From assembly GCA_040755975.1 (NCBI GenBank), contig JBFLZY010000007.1, positions 10,065-74,064 on the forward strand: a stretch of DNA of 64,000 nt, written 5' to 3'. This DNA is from JAIMBK01 sp040755975. Lineage in GTDB: Bacteria > Bacillota > Desulfotomaculia > Desulfotomaculales > Nap2-2B. Positions 25,367 to 32,170 of this stretch are shown piece by piece (positions within the stretch are counted from its first letter, which is position 1; each line of letters opens with the position of its first letter). The notes below the pieces were generated by a model. The model made no database searches and was not told the DNA's origin. It saw only the letters and a program-made list of their open reading frames with translations. The translations under genes and the position numbers were made by a program.

Positions 25367-26170
25367 TTGGATCGCTTTTTCGCACCCGCGGGTTTTCCGG
25401 GTTCAGCATTACACCGTCTGGACCCCCGGGTTAAAACGGTGAGCATCTTAGGTTTTGTCGCCCTCGTTTCAACGCTATCTGCGTGGCCGGCGCTGCTCCT
25501 GGCAGCTTTGTTTCCGATCGTTCTGGGCGCAATGGCCGGGTTGAGCCCCCTTTACTTCGGGCGGCGGGTGTTATGGATTTTACCTTTTGCGGGCGCGCTG
25601 GCCGCCGTTCTTCCTTTCGCCGTCCGGGGAGAAATCCTGGCCGGGTTTAAGGTGGGGACGTTAGTTGTAGTCCTTAGCAAAGAAGGATTGGGTCAGGCCA
25701 TGGTCCTGGTTTTGCGCGCGCTGGCCGCCGTTTTGGCCTTAAATTTGCTCACCGCCACAACCGGTCTGCGCGGTTTGCTGAGGGCTTTTCGGGAGTTGCA
25801 CGTTCCCTTGATTTTCGTGCAGTTAATCGAATTTACCGTCCGCTACATATTTGTGCTCACCGACGAAATCCAGCGCATGAGCCTGGCCCGCCGGGCGCGG
25901 GCCTTCCGGGCAGGAAAAAGCCTGCTGCATAAAAGGACCTTCCTTACCGTGGGGCAATTGTTAGGAGTGCTTTTTCTACGCTCGGCGGAACGAGGGGAGC
26001 GGATCTATTTTGCCATGCTCTCCAGAGGGCTTGGCAACCCGCCCGGGCGAAACGAGAGGAGGTTGCCGCCCACCCGCGATTTAGGCTGGGGTGCCTGGAT
26101 CATTAGCTTTGCCCTGGCGTTGCGTTTGTTAGAACCGGGAGGTATATTATGGCAAACATTATTGAAGTAG
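25367..26170 (+). CDS. cbiQ: CbiQ, membrane component of ECF cobalt/nickel transporter
   Basis: A 267-residue ECF T-component with about five membrane segments. The C-terminal coupling helices contain the family Ala-Arg-rich motif (MSLARRARAFRAG, about residues 169-181). The early HRLDPRVK motif is also typical of CbiQ/EcfT. Start TTG 25367 lies nine bases after AGGGAGG; GTG 25358 is in frame but abuts it. The last 22 bases overlap cbiO. It couples ATP hydrolysis by CbiO to metal release by CbiM. Confidence 0.9.
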   Translation: MDRFFAPAGFPGSALHRLDPRVKTVSILGFVALVSTLSAWPALLLAALFPIVLGAMAGLSPLYFGRRVLWILPFAGALAAVLPFAVRGEILAGFKVGTLVVVLSKEGLGQAMVLVLRALAAVLALNLLTATTGLRGLLRAFRELHVPLIFVQLIEFTVRYIFVLTDEIQRMSLARRARAFRAGKSLLHKRTFLTVGQLLGVLFLRSAERGERIYFAMLSRGLGNPPGRNERRLPPTRDLGWGAWIISFALALRLLEPGGILWQTLLK

Positions 26171-26988
26171 AAGATCTGCATTTTCGTTACCGGGACGGAA
26201 CGGAGGCCCTCAGGGGCCTTTCTTTATCGATCCAAAAGGGTTCGCGGGTGGCCATTTTAGGGCCTAACGGCGCCGGCAAATCCACTTTGTTGCTCCATTT
26301 CAACGGAATTTACCTGCCCGAACGCGGGAAAGTGCGCATCCTGGGAAGAGAAGTAACGGCCAAAACGGAAAAGTGGGTGAAAAGTAAAGTGGGCCTGGTT
26401 TTCCAGGACCCCGACGACCAGGTATTCTCTTCGTCCGTTTGGGAGGACGTGTCCTTTGGCCCTTTGAACATGAATTTGCCGCCCGCGGAAGTTGCGGCCA
26501 GGGTAGAAAAAGCACTGCAGGCCGTGCAAATGGAAGAGTATAAAAATAAAGCTCCTTATCATTTAAGTTACGGACAGAAGAAAAGGGTGGCCATCGCCGG
26601 CGTGCTGGCTATGGAGCCGGAAATTATTGTGCTCGACGAGCCGATGGGTTATCTGGACCCACAGGGCAAGGAAAATCTTCTGGGTATTTTAAACTATTTG
26701 CACCAGCGGGAGATTACCATCGTCGTGGCCACTCACGATGTAGATCTGGTTGCCGAGTGGGCCGATAGGGTGATTGTAATCAAAAATGGCCGTACCCTGG
26801 CGGAAGGGGACCCCTCTCTGCTTGCTGATGAGGATCTGGTCGGGGCGGCCCACTTACGCTTCCCGGTGGTGGTGGAAATTTTCCGCCGCCTTCCGGAATT
26901 AAACTTGCCCCGGTTGCCAAAAACGATTGCCGAAGCAGTCGAAATAATCAAAACCATTAAGCAAAACGGCGTCTCTGTATTTAAATAG
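26149..26988 (+). CDS. cbiO: CbiO, ATPase of ECF cobalt/nickel transporter
   Basis: A 279-residue ATPase with Walker A GPNGAGKST (about residues 38-46), Q-loop VGLVFQDPDDQVFSSSV (the DPDDQ/F stretch is typical of ECF ATPases), signature LSYGQKKRVAIAG, Walker B IIVLDEPMGYLDP and switch His in ATHDVDLV. ATG 26149 is preceded by GGGAGG inside the cbiQ reading frame. It probably works as a homodimer on CbiQ, energising uptake through CbiM at 22338. Confidence 0.93.
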   Translation: MANIIEVEDLHFRYRDGTEALRGLSLSIQKGSRVAILGPNGAGKSTLLLHFNGIYLPERGKVRILGREVTAKTEKWVKSKVGLVFQDPDDQVFSSSVWEDVSFGPLNMNLPPAEVAARVEKALQAVQMEEYKNKAPYHLSYGQKKRVAIAGVLAMEPEIIVLDEPMGYLDPQGKENLLGILNYLHQREITIVVATHDVDLVAEWADRVIVIKNGRTLAEGDPSLLADEDLVGAAHLRFPVVVEIFRRLPELNLPRLPKTIAEAVEIIKTIKQNGVSVFK

Positions 26989-27024
26989 CTGGTTAAAAAA
27001 TAACTAAATATTAAATCTCAAATG

Positions 27025-27053
27025 TTGTTTTTTTCGGGCAGGAGTGTTATACT
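27025..27053 (+). promoter_or_regulatory. Promoter upstream of the repeat element and the metallo-hydrolase operon
   Basis: TTGTTT (27025-27030) and TATACT (27048-27053) with a 17-base spacer. Transcription from here would pass through the whole structured repeat before reaching the gene at 27445, leaving a roughly 385-base leader. Confidence 0.6.
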
Positions 27054-27159
27054 CTGATCGATAGTTTAGCCAAACAACCAGTCAAAGTGTCTGGTTACCA
27101 AGGAGTTGCTCATGGGAACGTACGTTTCCACCATAAGGAACTGAAAAACCACCGGCTTA

Positions 27160-27409
27160 CCGTCCGTTTTGCCAGGAGCGACATATGCGAAGGGCCGGTA
27201 ACGAGACACGGCGCAGGTGAGGTAAGCGAACCGGCAGTGCGAAACGCGCAGATACCACTAAGCAAAAATGCTAACAATAATCGCTGGTTAGACCGGCATA
27301 GCTAAAAAACTAACGTTTCATGCGCATTTTGCAGCGCGTGCCTGGTTCGCTCCGAACCAAGCAGCTGTCTCGTCGGCCCCAAGCATCGGAGCGACGGCAA
27401 ACGGACGGC
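27160..27409 (+). repeat. Structured ~250-bp repeat element, full copy A
   Basis: Bounded by imperfect terminal inverted repeats: CCGTCCGTTTTGCC (27160-27173) and GGCAAACGGACGG (from 27396), differing by one T. Inside, several stems can be drawn: GCCGGT/ACCGGC, GTGCG/CGCGC, AGCA/TGCT, GGTTCG/GAACC. Copy C at 59286-59543 shares the layout with compensating base changes. It has no coding frame of note. Candidate structured RNA or miniature mobile element of unknown class. Confidence 0.7.
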
Positions 27410-27444
27410 AAGCCGGGATCTATTTTCGAGGGAGGAAGACCAGC

Positions 27445-28401
27445 TTGCTGCCTGTTCACCATATCTCTTTGCCGACCCCTTATCCGGTCGGGCCAGTCAA
27501 CGTGTACCTGATTTTATCCCAGCCGTACACTTTGGTGGATGCCGGGCCGGACACCAGCGAAGCGCGGGCAATGTTAAAAGATGCGCTGGCGGAGCGGGGC
27601 TTGTCGCTTACCGAACTGAAAAGGGTGGTTTTAACTCATTCCCATGCCGATCACAGCGGCCTTGCCGGGTGGTTGCACGAAGTGTCCGGTGCGCAGGTGT
27701 TCGTTCACCCCATTGAGCTGAACAGGCTGATCAGGCCGCAGAATTTCTTTGCCGAAAGGCTCGCTTTTTTATACGAAACGGGTTCTCCCCAGGCGATCGT
27801 TGAGCAAATGATCAAGGCGCGGAATAAATTACCAATGCCCAGCATCCCGGAGGGTTGCGCGGTTGAGCTCAACGGCGGGGAAGAACTGCTTTTCGCGGAC
27901 GGTTTTTTACAGGTTTACCACCTGCCGGGCCATGCGCCGGGGCACCTCTGCCTTTACGATCCCGGGGAAGACAACTTTTTTTCGGGCGATTTTCTCTTGC
28001 CCCACATTACCCCCAACCCGCTGGTGGAATTCGAGCCAGACTGCCCCGGCAAGCGCATGCATACCTTAAGTATTTACCTGGAGGGTCTAAACAAGGTAAA
28101 TGCTCTGGAAATAAAAAGCGTGTGGCCGGGTCACGGGGAAGTTTTTACCGATCACCGGAAATTGATCGCCAGTTATTACGCGCATCACGAAAACCGGTTG
28201 CAGCACCTCCTGGCGATGCTCCGAAAACATGGCGAACTGACCGTTTTTAAGCTTAGCCGCCTGGTTTATCCGGGTCTGAACGGTTTTGATATTTTTCTTG
28301 GCCTGTCGGAAATCCAGGCCCACCTGGATGTTCTGGAAGAGCGCGGGTTAATTATTGCGCGCGAGCAGGAAAAGGTGTTTTATTACCGTGCGTTGGCTTA
28401 A
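27445..28401 (+). CDS. Metallo-beta-lactamase fold hydrolase with winged-helix tail
   Basis: A 318-residue protein of the MBL superfamily. Metal ligands are in THSHADHSG (HxHxDH, about residues 65-73), and further ligands in LPGHAPGHLCLY and FSGDFLLPH and in WPGHGEVF. The last 80 residues look like a winged helix (LTVFKLSRLVYPGL), as in LACTB2/RNase-like hydrolase relatives. Starts with TTG 27445 after GGGAGGAAG. Its 3' end overlaps murT. Substrate not predictable; hydrolase of a thioester, phosphodiester or lactone are all possible. Confidence 0.85.
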   Translation: MLPVHHISLPTPYPVGPVNVYLILSQPYTLVDAGPDTSEARAMLKDALAERGLSLTELKRVVLTHSHADHSGLAGWLHEVSGAQVFVHPIELNRLIRPQNFFAERLAFLYETGSPQAIVEQMIKARNKLPMPSIPEGCAVELNGGEELLFADGFLQVYHLPGHAPGHLCLYDPGEDNFFSGDFLLPHITPNPLVEFEPDCPGKRMHTLSIYLEGLNKVNALEIKSVWPGHGEVFTDHRKLIASYYAHHENRLQHLLAMLRKHGELTVFKLSRLVYPGLNGFDIFLGLSEIQAHLDVLEERGLIIAREQEKVFYYRALA

Positions 28402-29818
28402 AAAAACAGGCGCTAAAATATTAATTTTTTGGGCTGTTCTCCTGGCGAAGGCAACCTTCTGGCTGAGCCGGCTCCTGGCCGGGGGAAAAGGTTCTTCCCT
28501 GCCGGGAATGCTGGCTTTAAAAGTCTATCCGGGTGTGCTCGCCGCCCTGGCCGGTCAGGTCCGGCGGGGCATTATTGTGGTAACGGGAACAAACGGCAAA
28601 ACCACTACCAATAATATGCTTGCCCGGATCGCCGCCGGGGCGGGGTACACCGTGGTGGCGAACCGGGAAGGGGCAAATTTAATTACCGGCGTTACCACTG
28701 CTTTTGTTATGAACGCTACCATAGCCGGCAGGATCAATTGCGATTACGCCTGCCTGGAAATAGACGAGGCTTCTTTTCCCGTCGTCTGTGCGCAGGTCCG
28801 GCCGGATGTGGTGGTCGTGACCAATTTTTTCAGGGACCAGCTGGACCGCTACGGAGAACTGGATAATACCATTCGCTACATCCGGGGCGCCCTGGAAAAA
28901 TTGCCGGGCGTAAAGCTGGTGCTCAACGCCGACGACCCGCTGGTTGCCCAATTGCAAACAGCAAGCGGGGGGGAAAGGGCAATTTTTTACGGCCTGGGCG
29001 AAAATGCCGGCCGGCAGGGAAAGGAGGCCCGAGGGGTAAAAGAAGCCCGCTATTGCCCTTTATGCGGCCACCCTTTGCATTACGAATATTACCAGTATGG
29101 TCAACTGGGTAAATACGGTTGTTTTCAATGCGGTTTCGCCCGCCCGAAACCGGGCGTCGAGGCCGTCCAGATCCAAACCCAGAGCATTAATTCCTGCCTG
29201 GTTCTTTCCCCGGCCGATCAGGCGCCCATGGTTTTACCCGTCTCCGGTCTGTATAACCTGTATAACGCTCTGGCTGCGCTTGCCGCGGGGCTTTTGATCG
29301 GGATCGAGGCGCGGGAAATTACCGGCTTATTACAGAGCTACACTCCGGCCACGGGCCGCATGGAGCGCTACAATTACCTCGGGAAATCGATCTTGCTCAA
29401 TTTAGTCAAAAATCCCGCCGGTTTTAACGAAAGTCTGAAGGTTTTCCTTCGGCCGCGGGGCCGGGTGGACGTTCTGATTGCCATTAACGATAACGCTGCC
29501 GACGGACGCGACATTTCCTGGCTCTGGGATGTAGATTTTGAAGTGTTTCAGAATCACCACCGGCAGATCAATTTTTTTATTTGTTCGGGCACCCGGGCCG
29601 AGGAAATGGGGGTGCGCTTGAAGTACGCCGGCGTGCCGACGGAAAAAATTATTGTGGAACCCCATCTGGAAGCGGCCGTCGACCGCATATTGTGCGCTCC
29701 CGGGCCCCAGGCGTATCTTTTGGCTACCTACACAGCCCTCTGGCCGGTGGAAAGGTGCTTATCCAGGCGGTGTAAAAAGGAGCAGACCCATGCTGCACAT
29801 ATGTCATCTGTATCCTGA
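28388..29818 (+). CDS. murT: MurT, lipid II isoglutaminyl synthase ligase subunit
   Basis: A 476-residue Mur-ligase family protein. It has a hydrophobic N terminus, the ATP loop VVTGTNGKTTTNN (about residues 64-76), and a CPLCGHPLHYEY...CFQC zinc ribbon (about 222-247) that is specific to MurT. The C-terminal DUF1727 domain includes VKNPAGFNESL and INDNAADGRDISWLWD. With GatD it amidates D-Glu of lipid II to D-isoglutamine. GTG 28388 overlaps the upstream hydrolase by 14 bases. Its 3' end overlaps gatD by 29 bases, so the stop is downstream of the gatD start. Confidence 0.92.
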   Translation: MRWLKKTGAKILIFWAVLLAKATFWLSRLLAGGKGSSLPGMLALKVYPGVLAALAGQVRRGIIVVTGTNGKTTTNNMLARIAAGAGYTVVANREGANLITGVTTAFVMNATIAGRINCDYACLEIDEASFPVVCAQVRPDVVVVTNFFRDQLDRYGELDNTIRYIRGALEKLPGVKLVLNADDPLVAQLQTASGGERAIFYGLGENAGRQGKEARGVKEARYCPLCGHPLHYEYYQYGQLGKYGCFQCGFARPKPGVEAVQIQTQSINSCLVLSPADQAPMVLPVSGLYNLYNALAALAAGLLIGIEAREITGLLQSYTPATGRMERYNYLGKSILLNLVKNPAGFNESLKVFLRPRGRVDVLIAINDNAADGRDISWLWDVDFEVFQNHHRQINFFICSGTRAEEMGVRLKYAGVPTEKIIVEPHLEAAVDRILCAPGPQAYLLATYTALWPVERCLSRRCKKEQTHAAHMSSVS

Positions 29819-30518
29819 TCTGTTAAATCTTTATGGGGACAGGGGAAACGTGCTGGCCTTTGCGGCCCGCTGCCGCTGGCGGGGGATTCCCGTAACCATC
29901 CACCGCGTCCACCAGGGGGAACAGGTAAATCTTGCCAGGATGGATTTTCTTTTTTTAGGCGGTGGCTCCGATCGCGAGCAAAATTTAATGACGAAGGATT
30001 TAAGCAAACGGATCGCTGCTTTGCGGGAGGCCATCGAAGACGGTCTGGTGGTTTTGGCCATCTGCGGCGGCTACCAGTTGCTTGGCCACTACTACCGGAC
30101 GCGGGAAGGGCAAATCATCCCCGGCCTGGGCTTGCTGGACTTTTATACCGAAGCCGGCCCGCGCCGCCTGATTGGTAATATCGCCGTCGAGTTGACGCTG
30201 AACGGAAAGGTCTTTAAAGTTACCGGTTTTGAAAATCACGCGGGGAGAACCTATCTGGGGAAAGCGGCTCCTCTTGGCCGGGTGCTGGCCGGTTACGGCA
30301 ACAACGGCGAGGACGGCCTGGAAGGGGCGCGGTATAAAAACGTTTTTTGCTCTTACCTCCATGGCCCGCTCCTGCCCAAGAACCCGCCCTTAACCGATTA
30401 CCTGATCGCGACGGCCCTCAAAAGGCGGGGGTTGCCTTTTCTTTTAGATCCCCTGGACGATCGCCTGGAGGAGGCGGCCAATCAAGTAATGTTGCGCCGT
30501 TTGGGGGTGGGTCCCTAA
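29790..30518 (+). CDS. gatD: GatD, glutaminase subunit of lipid II isoglutaminyl synthase
   Basis: A 242-residue class I glutamine amidotransferase of the CobQ-like branch. The nucleophile is Cys92 in VLAICGGYQLLG; the His of the triad lies in SYLHGPLLPKNP near residue 188. The start of the domain, LHICHLYPDLLNLYGDRGNV, is typical of GatD. ATG 29790 follows AAAAAGGAG. It supplies ammonia to MurT for peptidoglycan precursor amidation at the cytoplasmic face of the membrane. Confidence 0.92.
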   Translation: MLHICHLYPDLLNLYGDRGNVLAFAARCRWRGIPVTIHRVHQGEQVNLARMDFLFLGGGSDREQNLMTKDLSKRIAALREAIEDGLVVLAICGGYQLLGHYYRTREGQIIPGLGLLDFYTEAGPRRLIGNIAVELTLNGKVFKVTGFENHAGRTYLGKAAPLGRVLAGYGNNGEDGLEGARYKNVFCSYLHGPLLPKNPPLTDYLIATALKRRGLPFLLDPLDDRLEEAANQVMLRRLGVGP

Positions 30519-30610
30519 ATATTTTTCTCCCGAATCCGGCAAATTATATAAATATAACAAGTACCCGGCGCAAAGACTAACCATTTTGCAAAATCGCGGG
30601 ATCGGGATAA

Positions 30611-31288
30611 ATGTTTGAGCTTGTTTACCGCACGGTATTGATTTATTTTATCGTCCTGGTAATTGTCCGTCTGATGGGCAAAAGGGAAATCGGGCAGCTT
30701 TCCCCTTTTGATTTTGTCGTGGCCATTATCATCGCCGAACTGGCGGCCATTCCCATGGAAGCTGCGGGCATCCCTTTGTGGAAGGCCATCCTCCCCATGG
30801 TCACCCTGGCTGTTCTGGAAGTTTTCTTGAGCTACCTGGCCCTGCACAGTCCGTTTTTGCGGAAAGTTCTGGACGGACAGCCCCAGGTGGTCATCAGAAA
30901 CGGGCATATTTTGAAGAAGGAACTGCGCAAAGCCCGGTATAACTTAAACGATCTCCTCGCGCAATTGCGGGAAAAGGGGATCGTAAACGTTTGCGACGTG
31001 GAGTTCGGCATCCTTGAAACATCAGGGAAGCTAAGCATAATTCCAAAATCACAAAAAAGGCCGGTTACCCCCGGAGATCTTGGTCTGACAACCGGTTACG
31101 AAGGTTTGCCCACCGTTCTGATTATGGACGGGATGATTGTCAGGGAAAATTTACGGTTTTTGGGCCTGGACCAAAAATGGCTCCACGAACGCCTGGCTGA
31201 ACTCAATTTACAGCCCAGGGATGTATTCCTGGCTGTTTTAGGTACGGATGGGAAATTATTTATCAATACACAGGAAGAAAGATTATAG
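30611..31288 (+). CDS. YetF/DUF421 family membrane protein
   Basis: A 225-residue protein with three N-terminal membrane helices, including VYRTVLIYFIVLVIVRLMG, then the DUF421 core motif GKREIGQLSPFDFVV. A cytoplasmic domain follows with KVLDGQPQVVIRNGHI and LRKARYNLNDLLAQLREKGI. Bacillus homologues include YetF, one of the spore germination/2Duf-related proteins; the molecular role is uncertain. The ribosome site before ATG 30611 is weak (CGGGATCGGGAT). Stands apart from neighbours by 92 and 197 bases. Confidence 0.85.
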   Translation: MFELVYRTVLIYFIVLVIVRLMGKREIGQLSPFDFVVAIIIAELAAIPMEAAGIPLWKAILPMVTLAVLEVFLSYLALHSPFLRKVLDGQPQVVIRNGHILKKELRKARYNLNDLLAQLREKGIVNVCDVEFGILETSGKLSIIPKSQKRPVTPGDLGLTTGYEGLPTVLIMDGMIVRENLRFLGLDQKWLHERLAELNLQPRDVFLAVLGTDGKLFINTQEERL

Positions 31289-31485
31289 AAAAAGGATTTT
31301 CTTCATTTTGGTAGAATGTAAAGCCGCAGAAGCTGAAACCGGCTCAGTTACGACCGGAAAAAAAGATCATGCTGAAGCATGATTCAGTTTACGGGTAGCG
31401 AAGCCCGCGGGCGCAGGTTTGATTATTTTTCAGCGATTTTCCTGCACCCTCCGGAACTGATTTTAGAAGGCAAGGTGATCCTGGT

Positions 31486-32154
31486 TTGTTCCAGATGGGA
31501 CGGCGTCAGCAGTTGATTGTGCTGGCGGTTGTCGCCGTGGTTCTTTTTGGCGCCGGGTACAAATACGCGCGCTGGAACGCCCAAAATGCGGAAAAGCCCG
31601 TGGTGGAAAGATTTGAACCGGCGGAAGCGGCGAATAAAACTGTTCAGGAAATTATCGTTCACGTCAGCGGGGCCGTGGAAAAACCGGGTATATACCGCCT
31701 GCCCCGGGGCTCCCGGATCAACGATGCCGTAAACCTGGCCGGGGTCTTGCCGGAGGCGGACCTGCATGCTTTAAACCTGGCTGCCCCGCTGAACGATGGG
31801 CAGAAGGTACCGGTTCCGTTCCGGCAGGGTGTGTTGGCCGGCGAAAAGACCGGGGACGGAAGCGATCCGGGCGGCAAAGCGCCGGGTTCGTCTGCCGCCG
31901 GCGCGAGTTTTCGGACCGGCGGGCAGGGGGGCAAAGGCAATTCCCCGGGATTGTCCGCGGGCGGGTTGATTAACATCAATACGGCCGGCAAGGCGGAACT
32001 TGAATCCCTTCCCGGGATAGGTCCGGCGCTTGCGGAAAGAATTATCCAGTACCGCGAAGAGCACGGGTATTTTATGTCGATAGAAGACATCAAGAATGTC
32101 TCCGGAATAGGGGAAAAGCGTTATGAGCAGTTAAAGGATAAAATTACCATTTAG
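31486..32154 (+). CDS. comEA: ComEA-like DNA-binding competence protein
   Basis: A 222-residue protein. One N-terminal membrane helix (LIVLAVVAVVLFGAGYKYA) is followed by an SLBB domain (about residues 55-110; HVSGAVEKPGIYRLPRGSRI), a Gly/Ser-rich linker, and a C-terminal helix-hairpin-helix pair (ININTAGKAELESLPGIGPA, about 163-182). ComEA binds incoming double-stranded DNA at the outer face of the membrane and passes it to ComEC. TTG 31486 follows AAGGTGA by seven bases; ATG 31495 is the alternative. Operon with comEC 16 bases downstream. Confidence 0.93.
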   Translation: MFQMGRRQQLIVLAVVAVVLFGAGYKYARWNAQNAEKPVVERFEPAEAANKTVQEIIVHVSGAVEKPGIYRLPRGSRINDAVNLAGVLPEADLHALNLAAPLNDGQKVPVPFRQGVLAGEKTGDGSDPGGKAPGSSAAGASFRTGGQGGKGNSPGLSAGGLININTAGKAELESLPGIGPALAERIIQYREEHGYFMSIEDIKNVSGIGEKRYEQLKDKITI

Positions 32155-32170
32155 AGCCTGGAGGTGGCCA

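Larger units (their letters stand above)
26989..27444. other. Gene-free stretch: promoter plus structured repeat element
   Basis: The 456 bases hold a good promoter (27025-27053), a stretch with REP-like AAGTGTCTGGTTACC (about 27085-27100), and one complete copy of the roughly 250-bp structured repeat (27160-27409). They end in the GGGAGGAAG ribosome site of the downstream metallo-hydrolase. Short open frames inside are repeat-encoded noise. Confidence 0.7.

Noticed and set aside
27087..27511. Two short plus-strand ORFs before the metallo-hydrolase
   Set aside because: They lie in the structured repeat and cross its borders; translations are meaningless.
31310..31470. Cyclic-di-GMP (GEMM) riboswitch before comEA
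   Set aside because: AAAGCC and GGTAGC words are present but the remaining consensus and spacing do not fit.
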